Positions 25,001-35,110 of a stretch of DNA of 64,000 nucleotides are shown one piece after another. Under the pieces are notes generated by a model. The model did not search any database. It saw nothing but the letters and a program-made list of their open reading frames with translations, and had not been told where the DNA came from. Each line of letters starts with the position of its first letter. The first letter of the stretch is position 1. This DNA is from Erpobdella octoculata (lineage: Eukaryota > Annelida > Clitellata > Hirudinida > Erpobdellidae): contig OZ022239.1 in assembly GCA_963978895.1 (NCBI GenBank), positions 35,114,584 through 35,178,583 of the forward strand, read 5' to 3'. A program made the position numbers and the translations under genes.

Positions 25001-25619
25001 CCAGATGAAATGAAAACTTTCTAATTAATATAAACAATGACAAACTGCTATTTACCATCAAGATCAAGTGGAAATGGTGTAGAGATGATCTCCACTCAGT
25101 CTTTCCTTGTCAACGTTTGTGTTTGATGATGATGATGATACGCCGATAATACTTTTTGCGAATTATTTACCTGAAACATACCTCTATTAGTTGTAATGTA
25201 TTGGACTCATCGAACACATTGATATACTTATCATTTGACAGTTTCAAGTCTTTTCACAGCAGCATTTATTCAATTGTCTCTCGAAGCGAAGTTTTTTAAG
25301 GTTTTTTTTATAAAAATATTCTCCTATTCATGCTGATATATTAATGACAATGATGTATTAGACAACGGCACAGTATGATTGCCGGTACCTTAAAATTTTT
25401 GACTACAAGTACCAACTATCACGCAATCTCCAATTCTTTTATTCAAATCTCTTTCAGTTTTGAAAAGCAATTAAAATTTCTACGCGGGAACTTTATTTTA
25501 TAGTTCTGCTAAGACACGAAACAAGCCAGGTAAAAAAATGAATTAGAATCTGTTTTAGACGACTTTTATAGCAGAAAACAATTAGTTAATATTGCAGCTT
25601 ATAATCTATTTAAATAATA
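22096..25619. other. Intron 2, middle part: nothing recognised
   Basis: About 3.5 kb of AT-rich sequence. A short (GAT)n lies near 25122-25140. I see no conserved frame, RNA gene or transposon end. The frame at 24192-23986 is a short Lys/Asn-rich chance frame. Confidence 0.5.
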
Positions 25620-25974
25620 CTAGCGTGGTACCCAGCGTAGCCCGGGGTTTTTAGAGGTTTTTCTAATACTTGTCTCTCTTGCTTCCGTTTCCTTCCCCGC
25701 TCCTGCTTGCTCTCCGTTCCTGGTCGCTTTCCCGCACCCGTCGCTTTCACGCTCCCGGTTGCCTTCCCGCTTCCGATCGCTTTCTTTTTTCCACCAGCTC
25801 TTTTGATCTTGGTCGCTTGGTTGCCGGGGGTTTTTAGAGGTTTTTAGAATGCTTGTCTCTCTTGCTCCCGTTTCCCGCTTGCTTTCCCGTTCCCAGCCGG
25901 TCGCTTTCTCGTTCCCTGTTGCTTTCCCGCTCGCTCTTTCGCTCTCAGTTGCTTTTCCGTTCCCGTTACCGCTC

Positions 25975-26061
<87 letters not shown>

Positions 26062-26234
26062 CCCGCTCGCTCTCCCGCTTCGTTCCGCTCATTTTTTGGC
26101 CGATTTTAATTTTTTTTTTACAAAATCATCCACCCATTGACTCTCAATGTTGTGTTAAAATGTCATTACGATCGGATGAATGGTGTGGCAATGCATGAGT
26201 TACATACAAAAAAAGTCATTTTTATATAAATAGA
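25620..26234 (-). mobile_element. Short non-autonomous Helitron, both ends present
   Basis: On the - strand it starts A|TCTATTTATATAAAAATG at 26234 and ends with an imperfect hairpin CCCGGGCTACGCTGGG, then TACCACGCTAG|T at 25620. This is the same 3' end, with a few changes, as the Helitron at 59716. The interior is a CGGTCGCTTTCCCGTTCC-type minisatellite in two modules, each ended by GGGGTTTTTAGAGGTTTTT, plus (TA)n at 25976-26056. There is no coding capacity; the Arg/Ser-rich frames come from the minisatellite. Confidence 0.7.
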
Positions 26235-26298
26235 TGACCCTGTGTAAAATGTTTTGTGTTGTATCTATGGCAAAGTAATTTAATATATTATAATTATA

Positions 26299-26425
26299 CT
26301 AGCTAACACAGCAAACGTTGTTTTGGCTTATAAATTATTTTGTTTTTTTTTTATTAAAAGTTCCCGCTTGGTCTCCCGCTACCGCTTGCTCTCCGTTCTC
26401 GCTTGCTCTCCCGTTCCCGCAAAAC
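26299..26425 (-). mobile_element. Helitron-like 3' end fragment
   Basis: ACTAGCTAACACAGCAAACG and TTGTTTTGGC (+ strand) resemble a second type of Helitron 3' end (hairpin CAAA...TTTG, then CTAG). It is followed by the same CCCGCTTGCTCTCCCG minisatellite seen in the neighbouring element. The 5' end is not identified and it runs into the hAT relic region. Confidence 0.45.
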
Positions 26426-26598
26426 TTGAAGAAACTCTAGAAACAGTTGATAACCAACAGTCTAGAATGATTTCTGGGGAAAACAAAAATGATGTTCCAG
26501 CTTTGATTGATTCAGAAACAAATGTGATGGGATGAGACTCAGAAAAAAAATCATCAAAATATGGTAACTTTGAAGAAAAATTGCGATACCAGATGGAA

Positions 26599-26779
26599 TT
26601 GTCTACTCATTTTTTTATAATAGTTTATAGTCTTTTACACCAGGTGTTTTAAGACTGAAATGGCTGTGTAGGAAGCACCTAAGTACTTCCTGTCGTAGAT
26701 CATATTTGATCTTTTCAACCGTCCCTCCTCTTTTATCTAGGCTTGAGACTGGCTTGCAATTAGCCATTTGTCTACTCAT
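26599..26779 (-). mobile_element. RTE-like SINE/LINE tail inserted with 12-bp target duplication
   Basis: The insert 26611-26767 is flanked by TTGTCTACTCAT on both sides (26599-26610 and 26768-26779). On the - strand it runs GCCAGTCTCAAGCCTAGATA, AAGAGGAGGGACGGTTG and TCTTAAAACACCTGGTG, and ends in a short A-rich tail. The CAAGCC..GATAAA..GGAGGAGGG..GTTG signature is that of RTE-type tails. This is a complete small retroposon insertion, and it interrupts the hAT-related region. Confidence 0.75.
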
Positions 26780-26789
26780 GATGCTAGAC

Positions 26790-27560
26790 AGCCTTATTAA
26801 AAATCAGAACTTATTGAAAGGTGTCTCAATCGTTTACATCTTTTTGATAAAATGCTGAGCAATGAAGAATGGAAAACGATTGATAATTTGGTCCAATTTC
26901 TCGAGTTATTTCAAACGCCTACTGAGGTATTAAGTGGTTCCAAATATCCAACAATTAGCCTTGTTTTATTGTTCAAGGCTGAGATTACAGGGGTCCTGAC
27001 AGATTTAGCAACAGACATCAATTATGTAAAGTCTATAAAACACAACATGCGGATGGCTCTAGATTATAGACTTCCAGTAACAGATTTACATGTAATCGCA
27101 GCAATACTTGACCCATCTCAACGTGTTTTGACCACTGTTAAAAAATCTTACAGAACAAAACATAACGGCTGTAAAATTTCTTAAGCAAGCAGTACAAAAA
27201 TAATGATTTGGAGAAAGGCCAAGACGATCAAGCTAGTCGCGATGAAACAGCTGAAAAAACCCAACGGAAACGAACAATATATGATATGCTCGTAAAGCAT
27301 GCAAGTTCAGCGACGTTGTCATTAGAACGCAACATTCAGCAGTATAGATGTTTAACTGTTTCTCCAAATGACCTGCTGGCTTGATGGAACACGCAGATTA
27401 AAACTTATCCAGAACTTTCAGAACTTGCCAAAATTATTTTAGCTATTCCAGCTACAAGTGCGCCGTCGGAGCGCATTTTTTGAACTGCGGGTTTAACAAT
27501 TCATTTCAAGCGCAGTGCCATGGCACCATTATCCGTTTGAACACGAATATTCACACTTTT
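26790..27560 (+). pseudogene. hAT transposase C-terminal relic
   Basis: Frame 26852-27184 (MLSNEEWKTIDNLVQFLELF, EVLSGSKYPTISLVLL, RLPVTDLHVIAAILDPSQR) matches the late catalytic domain of hAT transposases of the BED-finger type. Further right, in interrupted frames, are ETAEKTQRKRTIYDML, YPELSELAKIILAIPATSAP and SERIF-stop-TAGLTIHFKRSAMAP, the hAT dimerisation region. A TGA splits the SERxFSTAG motif and other stops and shifts occur, so it is dead. The DNA-binding half is missing. Upstream sequence (26420-26600) may be part of it but shows no motif. Confidence 0.85.
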
Positions 27561-27675
27561 TGACCAACTAACATGAATTTAGTTTGATTTGTCAACTCTA
27601 TTTTTTAACCTAGTATGTCTGTTTAATTTTTTCTTTATTTCATGCCGTGATCGTTTAATAAAAAAAAATCATCAT

Positions 27676-27815
27676 AAACGCCGCCGACGCCACCGTCAAA
27701 AAACAGGCGCCACCGCCGCCACCTAAAGTTGGTCAGCGCGCCGCAGCCGCCAATCGAAACAGACCGGCGCGCCGCCGCCGACGATTTGACGTCGACGCAG
27801 GCCTCTACGTCAGGG
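27676..27815. other. CCGCCG-rich GC island
   Basis: A 140-bp block of GCCGCCGACGCCACCG-type repeats ending in a possible hAT-like terminus (CAGGGGCATAGCGAG, from about 27812). It is strikingly GC-rich within AT-rich intron. Frames through it are low-complexity and not supported. Confidence 0.5.
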
Positions 27816-28218
27816 GCATAGCGAGATAGTTTTGCAGCTAGGGGCAAAATACAAAAGTTGTGCTTTTAGTCTTTACTGTGCCATTATCACTATAAATAAA
27901 AATTATAAATTTTCTACTAGTTCGACTATTTTTTCAGAAAGTCGTCAAGGACTGGGAAGTGGTGGGGTAGCTAAAGTTTTTGGTGCCCGAAGACAAGGTT
28001 TAACAAATGCACCTTTAAATATAGCTGATGACCGGAGGGGGTAGTCATAGGTACTTTTTCCAATACTTTATGGCACCCTTTCAAATAAATATTTGGTGCC
28101 ATTTCCAAATGGCACCCACAAGTTACGTCTCTACAGCAAAAGGGAGTAGTCAATTATTTTCATCAAAATGAAATTTTTTTACTTTTTAATGCGTTTTTCA
28201 ACCTTTTTGTCCTTCCAG
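27816..28218. other. Intron sequence with hAT-MITE-like pieces
   Basis: Scattered pieces such as GGTGCCCGAAGACAAGG, TGGCACCCTTTC and TGGCACCCACAAGTTACGTC resemble ends of hAT-type MITEs. I cannot pair terminal repeats or find 8-bp target duplications, so no element is delimited. Confidence 0.3.
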
Positions 28219-28246
28219 CACCATCTCGTTACTACACCCTTTGATG
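28219..28246 (+). other. Candidate 28-nt microexon (unproven)
   Basis: A good acceptor (TTTTTGTCCTTCCAG) is followed 28 nt later by a consensus donor (GATG|GTAAGT). The sequence GTTACTACACCCTTTGATG is similar to the end of the large mucin exon (GTTACTACAACTGTTGATG). However, 28 nt would shift the phase between exon b (ends phase 1) and the giant exon (starts phase 1), and the phase-1 frame meets TGA. It may be a decayed exon, part of an alternative form, or chance. Confidence 0.25.
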
Positions 28247-28251
28247 GTAAG

Positions 28252-28460
28252 TGTAAACGTAGAGGAATATGCTTTCTAGCGATTCGTAACGTTAAAGTCG
28301 AAGTTATTTATAACACAATATTTCTCGAATTTATTTTAACTTTATTATTATTCCTTGAATAAAATCCTTTTCTTGACTCTAAACTGACTATCTCACTTTG
28401 CAGAAGTTAACCCGATTCTGACAAATCTTTTGATAATTCCAATTTCTCTCTACTCAACAA

Positions 28461-28505
<45 letters not shown>

Positions 28506-28960
28506 TATAGTTTATAGTCTTTTACACCATGTGTTTTAAGACGCAAACTACTCAACAACCTTACTTTTTCTACTGAGGACCACAAAAAGGAAAAGGACCA
28601 ATACCAATTATATATATATATATACACATATATATATATACACATATATATACATATATATATACATACATATACATACATCCATCCATGTATATATACA
28701 CTCAAACACACATATACATATATATACATTAATGATACAAAAATTATACGCACACACAATGTCACAGGAGCACAAATATACATATATACATACATATACA
28801 TTATATATACATATATATACACACATATACACACGTATACACACAGATACATTCATACATAAATGACTATTGTTTCAATACAACCAAAATATGCACACAT
28901 AATAAAATAAAATAAACAAATACTATGAAAATACGTAAGATGAATCATCTTCATCTTACA
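28252..28960 (-). repeat. 3' LTR of element E
   Basis: Runs TGTAAACGTAGAGG to CATCTTCATCTTACA on the + strand. Contains an ACATATATA-rich microsatellite (28613-28860) and the small retroposon at 28463-28547. Confidence 0.92.
28450..28560 (-). mobile_element. Small poly(A) retroposon inside an LTR, 13-bp target duplication
   Basis: CTACTCAACAACC occurs on both sides (28450-28462 and 28548-28560). The 85-bp insert reads, on the - strand, GCGTCTTAAAACACATGG, then TGTAAAAGACTATAAAC and a long poly(A). It matches the 3' end of the retroposon at 26611-26767. The other LTR of element E (31070-31090) shows the empty site. Confidence 0.92.
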
Positions 28961-28989
28961 TATCCCCCCTCTTCGAAAAAAGAAACGCG

Positions 28990-30774
28990 TCAGTGTTTCT
29001 TGATTACATCGTCACTCTCTTTACGACTAAGAAAGTCAGCACCGATGTTCTCTTTGCCTTTGAAATAGTTTACTTTCAACTGATTCTCAATCTCTATCTT
29101 TCTGCGTGCTGTGTCAACAGGGCGGGCATCTCCGAAGATTGCCGAATTCAACTTTCCAACTTTCCCCACCCCTCCATGTTGGCCTCTAGGCAGAAGATTG
29201 AGCCTTGGTCTTTCTTTTGGCGGATTCAAAGCTTGAACTTTTGCCTCAACTTTATTTCCTACCTTTGAAATAGCAGACGTGTTTCTTTCTTTGCTTTGAT
29301 ACCGCTCCGAATTAGCCAACGATTTTCTAAAATTTACCCGATCATTCCTCTGAGTGCTGTTGTAGTTGGAAGCGGATTTCTGTGGTTTCCGACCAAAACG
29401 TTTTCCTGCCGCCATTGCATCAAAACCCCTTACCCCTTCAACATTTCCCAGCACGAGATCGCAAAGTAGGTTTTTCATGCAGACCACCTCTCTAGTTCCT
29501 CTGAACCAGCCTGTTTTGATTTTTACCACTGCTGTTGGGGCTACCCGAACTGTGCCGTCGATCAAAACACAGGGTCTTGTTCTTCCGGTCATCTGACGCG
29601 GGTGCACTAATGATTCCTTTACTATTATGGAAGTACAGCCAGTGTCCCTCAAAACTTTTACCGGTTTTCTGTTCACAAACCCTCTGGTTAAATTAAATTT
29701 TTCCCCTGAGTGCAAACAACCATCCGCAATGACAGGAAAAACGCATCCACACTTCATTTCCACCTCATCCATTTTTCCTTCCATCACCATGGCAGCGCAT
29801 GCATTCACAACGCCGGAATCCTTGCATGGTGCTGACGTAGTCGTTTCTTTCCGTGTTTGGCAAAATACAGGATTACTAGGGCTACTCTGCCGACACTCTC
29901 TTGCCAAGTGCCCCGTTTGATGACAGTTGTAGCAGCGAGGTCCAACCATTTTGGCGTCACTGACCGACTGACCCCGGTTCCAACCCATCTTGCTATTGCT
30001 GTCCAATTTTGCCAACCTCTTCTCTGGATGGGCTTGGCTGTACTTGTTTACCCAAAGGCACAGCTCATTGACATCTTTGCTCTCTTTCTCCAACAAGTAC
30101 TCGACCATTCCCGCCGGGCACTTTCCGAAAAACTGCTCTTTCAGAAACAAAAATAACAGATTTTGTTTGCCCGCGAGATCTACCCAGCGCCTGAGGTGGC
30201 TATCTAGCCGCACTAGATAATGTTCCCAGGTCTCCTCCGTTTCAGGCTTTGACTCTCGAAACATTATGCGATAGTCTTCCGCTGACTTCCCAAAACGACG
30301 AAGGAGTGCCTCCTTTGCCGTTCTGTAGTCCTGCATCTGACTATCGCTAAGTTGGCCAAACACTTCCAAAGTCTTCGCACTAAGCAACGACCCTAGAAGC
30401 ATTCCCCAATCCTTCTGAGGGTGACCATTGGTTTTTGCCAATGACTCAAATCTCAGCAAAAATGCGTCGATGTCATCACCTTCAGAAAACTTTGGATAAG
30501 GAATCTTAGTAGCCTCCGCCGACGGTTTTGGCTCTATTTTTTTTTTACCCTCCAATTCCAACTTTTTTAGTTCTAACTCGTGTTGCCTCTGTCTCTCCCG
30601 CTCTTCATGTTCCCGTTCCCGTTCTCGCTCTTCCCGTTCTTGCTGAGCCTTTTTTTCCTCCCGCTCTTTTTGTCGCTCGGCCCGCTCTCGACAGTCTTCG
30701 ACATACTTCAGCAGCGCCCCACCAGAAAAGCCAAGCTTCTCTCCGTTTGCTATATATTCAGCATCAGTGGACAT
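28990..30774 (-). CDS. Gag-protease fusion protein of element E with RNase H remnant
   Basis: The start at 30774 (MSTDAEYIANGEKLGFSGG) is the Met nearest the family's gag start; an upstream Met at 30813 is possible. About 594 residues follow. 30-85 is a Glu/Arg-rich coiled coil. About 95-270 is gag matrix/capsid-like (IPYPKFSEGDDIDAFLLRFE, ALLRRFGKSAEDYRIMFRES). A CCHC knuckle CYNCHQTGHLAREC comes next, then a retropepsin with VLRDTGCTSIIVKES and LCDLVLGNV. The last ~25 residues (VNYFKGKENIGADFLSRKE) are the end of an RNase H domain. RT, most of RNase H and all integrase are missing, yet the frame is unbroken. A product could assemble particles but not copy or integrate itself. Confidence 0.82.
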   Translation of the reverse strand: MSTDAEYIANGEKLGFSGGALLKYVEDCRERAERQKEREEKKAQQEREEREREREHEERERQRQHELELKKLELEGKKKIEPKPSAEATKIPYPKFSEGDDIDAFLLRFESLAKTNGHPQKDWGMLLGSLLSAKTLEVFGQLSDSQMQDYRTAKEALLRRFGKSAEDYRIMFRESKPETEETWEHYLVRLDSHLRRWVDLAGKQNLLFLFLKEQFFGKCPAGMVEYLLEKESKDVNELCLWVNKYSQAHPEKRLAKLDSNSKMGWNRGQSVSDAKMVGPRCYNCHQTGHLARECRQSSPSNPVFCQTRKETTTSAPCKDSGVVNACAAMVMEGKMDEVEMKCGCVFPVIADGCLHSGEKFNLTRGFVNRKPVKVLRDTGCTSIIVKESLVHPRQMTGRTRPCVLIDGTVRVAPTAVVKIKTGWFRGTREVVCMKNLLCDLVLGNVEGVRGFDAMAAGKRFGRKPQKSASNYNSTQRNDRVNFRKSLANSERYQSKERNTSAISKVGNKVEAKVQALNPPKERPRLNLLPRGQHGGVGKVGKLNSAIFGDARPVDTARRKIEIENQLKVNYFKGKENIGADFLSRKESDDVIKKH

Positions 30775-30856
30775 CTTTACCAAATCAAAAAAAATTCGGT
30801 CACTTGTGATCAAATAACTTCAGACAAAATATATTTACGGATGAAAATGCGTAAAT

Positions 30857-30871
30857 ACGTCGGGGTCACCA
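30857..30871 (-). other. Primer-binding site of element E (tRNA-Trp type)
   Basis: On the - strand TGGTGACCCCGACGT, one base after the 5' LTR; complementary to the 3' end of tRNA-Trp, as in CsRn1-type gypsy elements. Confidence 0.8.
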
Positions 30872-30872
30872 A

Positions 30873-31479
30873 TGTAAACGTAGAGGAATATGCTTTCTAG
30901 CGATTCGTAACGTTAAAGTCGAAGTTATTTATAACACAATATTTCTCGAATTTATTTTAACTTTATTATTCTTCCTTGAATATAATCCTTTTCTTGACTC
31001 TAAACTGACTATCTCACTTTGCAGAAGTTAACCCGATTCTGACAAATCTTTTGATAATTCCAATTTCTCTCTACTCAACAACCTTACTTTTTCTACTGAG
31101 GACCACAAAAAGGAAAAGGACCAATACCAATTATATATATATATACACATATATATATATACACATATATATACATATATATACATACATATACATACAT
31201 CCATCCATGTATATATACACTCAAACACACATATACATATATATACATTAATGATACAAAAATTATACGCACACACAATGTCACAGGAGCACAAATATAC
31301 ATATATACATACATATACATTATATATACATATATATACACACATATACACACATATACACACAGATACATTCATACATAAATGACTATTGTTTCAATAC
31401 AACCAAAATATGCACACATAATAAAATAAAATAAACAAATACTATGAAAATACGTAAGATGAATCATCTTCATCTTACA
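30873..31479 (-). repeat. 5' LTR of element E
   Basis: 607 bp; same sequence as the other LTR without the retroposon. Differences are mainly in the ACATATATA microsatellite. Confidence 0.92.
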
Positions 31480-31484
31480 GTAAG

Positions 31485-33619
31485 TAAAAAGTTATTTAAA
31501 CGGATTTAAAAATCCCAGAGTTCAGCTATCACATTAAATGGCTTGCAATTTTTATAATTGCTAATAACCACTAAGCCGAAAGTTATGCATTAGGCTGAGA
31601 GATTAAGCGACGAGAAGTAACCACAGTAAATATAAGGATTAATTGAAAATTCCATTATCATATAAAGCACAACTTAAGCTGGAATTGTTGTACACCGCCA
31701 ACTGTTAAAATTTTTAAGACTAGCTAAAATTTAACATTAAAGTATGCTTAGTTGCCGTAATAATCTGAAAACAGTCTAGAAGTTAATTCATAGAATAATG
31801 ACATTAGAGATAGCAGGAGTACATAGATGACACACAAGTCTTGTAAACTGTTATTAGTGGTTTACTACAAAATAAAAGCATAGCGTTTGAAGAAAGTAAG
31901 ATTTAAATAAGAGCGAGCTAAACAAAAGAAGATACTAAGATACGCCTCCGACTATATGTGTGGGAATTAAATTTATTTGACAAAAGCTACTTAAATGTTA
32001 GTTTGAATAACTGTTTACTGCGTATCTTTTCGGTCTGTATAGGTTCTGTTGTCAGTTTTCAAGCCGTCCGTTAAGTAATTAAAAAAAATATGAAATTACA
32101 GATATTCTGAAACTGTGATTTGTAACATTGGTCTTGCGGGCGTACCTGTTTAAAGGAGCGTATTGTGCGCTATCTATGATTAAGGTCGGACAAGGTTGAG
32201 TCACAAGAATTGATACACAACACTCGTGCTTCGGTCGTTAAAATTGAGTGCTAGTAGTTTCATGGAAATGAGTAGTTATGAGGTTAAATTTTAAGCCAAA
32301 TGAGAAGTCATAAAGCATATACCATACTAAGCACTAATTTAGTGCAACAACACTTCAATGTACTTAATAAAAAATGAAATCTTGGTTTGAATCTTAAATT
32401 TTTTTGCAATAGACTTTTTAAATTAAACTTTGTTTAGTTTTTGATATTTAGACAAAATCTCTTTAACATCCTTTATGTTTCATTTGGATTTTATTAATCT
32501 CAGAAAAAACCTGTTATCATGAAGCTGCTATTTATTTTTTAATAAAACGGAAATAGAATGGAATTAGCATATTTAACATCAAAAAAATATTTTCTGTTTA
32601 ATTTCAAGACCAAGCCGCGTTGAAGAATTGCGTGAAAAATTCAAATAAATCATTCTTGTATTACTTCATCGACAACAAAAGAACTATGTAGTCTTTAAAT
32701 TAATTTCAAATGGTTTTGATTTATTGATATTTACCAGTACCAGTCTTAATAGGCTTTAAAAGGCTATGTTGCACCTTTCAATGACACTGAATAGAAGCTA
32801 GAAAAATGTATTAATGTTTCTATGATGGGCGTCGTCTTATTATACGACCATTTTAGAGAACCGACTTAGATTCAGGCTGATCTTAATAAGATAACAGGTT
32901 AGAAAACATTTTGGTGTCTTGCAAAGTGGACAACTGACAGTTGCTCACAGGAAAAACACTTAACAACCCATTTGACAAATCTTTTATTGAAGAGCCAAAT
33001 CCACTTTGATGACAAGCTAAAGATGGTGGTACACGCAAAATAAACATTACTGTCTCTAAATATTTTGGTCCCATTGCAGTTATCTAAAATAAGACTGTGC
33101 TGTCTGTTATGTATGTTTGGCTATAATATGACATAAAGTTTTTTTTTTAATTTAGTATAAGGTATTTAGTTGACTTTATTTATTTTGGAAAACTTGAAAT
33201 TTGAAAATATCTTATTCTGGTGTTGTAAACATTAGTAGGTGTTTTCACATACGGTTGGAACTCGCTAACTTGCCTACGCTTATCTCATGGCAATATGACA
33301 AATAACTGTTCATATCTTGCCCCAGATATATCTCGTGACGATATTATATAAACTGTTCATATATTTCGACCTGAGTGTTATTGACAATCATGTCTCTTTT
33401 TGCATTTCAAATAATTTAAAACAAGAATTTTTTCTTGGTGTCAGACGTTATGAAAACATACCAGGCTGACATTGTAGTAGAGAGGAAGATAACGAGTCAA
33501 CTAAATGAGAATATTTTTTTAGGAAAGATTGTGCGAGGTGTTACACTGGATTATAAAAAAACTTAAAACTTTTCCAATATCATCAAAAAAAGAGCGGATG
33601 TGCTCTAAGTTAGTTACAC
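31485..33619. other. Intron 2: nothing recognised
   Basis: AT-rich sequence without supported genes. The frame 33074-32883 is short and has no motif. Confidence 0.5.
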
Positions 33620-33735
33620 CCTTCCACAATAATTTTTTTATCTTACACAATAATTTTCTTCTCTTCTACAATAACTTTTTTTTCACAATAATTTACTTTT
33701 CTTCGCAATACATTTTTTCTTGTCCACAATAACTG
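33620..33735. repeat. Degenerate CACAATAATTTT repeat
   Basis: Six or so imperfect units of about 18-25 bp: (C)ACAATAATTTTTTT followed by a CTT-rich spacer. Confidence 0.6.
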
Positions 33736-33867
33736 TTGTTTTTGACAGTTTATTGATTGAGCCAATTAAACTAAACAAAATAAAAAATGTCACTCAAATA
33801 CGAACATTATTAATTTTCTTATTAATAGAATAAAAAAACTAACCCATAAAAACAAAGTTTCTATTAT

Positions 33868-34165
33868 AAATCCTTTATATACGATCCTAGATTTTTATTT
33901 TATTTGAATTTTTGAAAAAAATTTTGAATTTTTTGAAAAAAATTTTTGAATTTTTTGAAAAAATTTTTTGAATTTTTGAATTTTTTGAAAAACTTAATTA
34001 TACAATATCCGATCAAACTGAAATTTTGATAGATTCAATTGTCTTGCAGCCCAAGTCGATGTGCCAAATTTCAGCTCGATCGGATAACGGGAAGTGAGTT
34101 AATTTTGAGACTCAAAGTTTGTGACCGACAGGAAGACAGACAATCGAAAATAATATAAAGGATTT
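33868..34165. mobile_element. MITE-like element, copy 1
   Basis: Bounded by inverted repeats AAATCCTTTATAT (33868-33880) and ATATAAAGGATTT (34153-34165). The interior has a (GAATTTTTTGAAAAAAATTTT)n run and then TTTCAGCTCGATCGGATAAC, GGGAAGTGAGTTAATTTT, CAGACA and the end. The same interior block recurs near 38204 and 39283. No coding sequence. Confidence 0.55.
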
Positions 34166-34847
34166 AAAAATTTATTAATTTTCTAAAAAGTGTTTTGCCT
34201 CCCGCTATTTGACTACCTATATCAAATAAAAATACAAACTTAAATTTTTTTTTAAGCAAGTGCATTGCTAAAATGATTATAACTGTAACGTAGACAAGCA
34301 AGACCTGTTATGTAAATATAACATGAAGAATGTAACTTGGAAGTAATTAGGCCATTTATAAATAACAAGTATTTTCAGAAGTAGTATTTATTGCTTGTTA
34401 TTTCACCGAACTAAGACATGAAAAGAGACAATCATTGTTTCATATTGATTACTATTTCAGAGTACTTCAGCTGACATTAATGCCGTGTAAGCGTATCAGA
34501 TATCGAAGGACGGCACGCAGTGCGGCGATTGTCAGCGAATGGCATGACTAGGATGAGTTCATAGCAATAAAATAATATTTGCGTAGTTTTTGAGTCCAAC
34601 ATTGAACCATCAGTAGCGATGAGTGGTTAAGTGTTTATACTTTATAAGGAGAGAAAAGCATTAAAAAACTTATTCAATAGGAATCTAACAAAACCAGAAC
34701 TCCGTATTAAGCAGAACTGTAACGTTTTTATATTTTCATGTTTGAAATATTTCAAACCGCGTTTACTTGATTGTTAAGCTGCCAAGATTCTTGAATGCCG
34801 CAAGCAGTAATGCTGACAAATGCACCGATGAGTATTTCAATAACTGT
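34166..34847. other. Intron 2: nothing recognised
   Basis: AT-rich; no supported feature. Confidence 0.5.
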
Positions 34848-34865
34848 ATATATATATATATATAT

Positions 34866-34944
<79 letters not shown>
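34848..34944. repeat. (TA)n microsatellite
   Basis: TA repeat with one ATTATGT interruption at 34864. Confidence 0.95.
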
Positions 34945-34947
<3 letters not shown>

Positions 34948-35110
34948 ATTTTAATTCCTTTCAATTAGTTGTATCTTTTACCATTTAGTCACTGCATTTT
35001 ATTTTAAAAAGTTAAACGGCTCTGATGATGGCAAAAAATTGCCGAAATAGATCTATTAGCCTATAAGATTATGGAGTTTGTGTTTGGTAATAAAGTATTT
35101 TTAAACCAAT
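34945..35110 (+). mobile_element. Penelope-like element 3' tail (probable)
   Basis: CTCTGATGATGGCAAAAAAT, then TGCCGAAATAG and GGTAATAAAGTA: the same layout as 11185-11240. No coding part is present. Confidence 0.4.

Larger units (their letters stand above)
28252..31479 (-). mobile_element. LTR retrotransposon E, recent, internally deleted
   Basis: LTRs at 28252-28960 and 30873-31479 are nearly identical apart from an 85-bp retroposon in the first and microsatellite length. A 5-bp target duplication GTAAG flanks the element (28247-28251 and 31480-31484). On the - strand the primer site is TGGTGACCCCGACGT beside the 5' LTR, which matches tRNA-Trp priming. The polypurine tract is AAGAGGGGGGATA beside the 3' LTR. 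Between them is a single 607-codon frame with gag, protease and a trace of RNase H; RT and integrase are deleted. It is antisense to the mucin gene. Confidence 0.92.

Noticed and set aside
25620..26140. Arg/Ser-rich or Gly/Lys/Glu-rich frames like SR proteins
   Set aside because: They come from the CGGTCGCTTTCCCG minisatellite inside the Helitron; the same occurs at 59734-60303 and 61437-61634.
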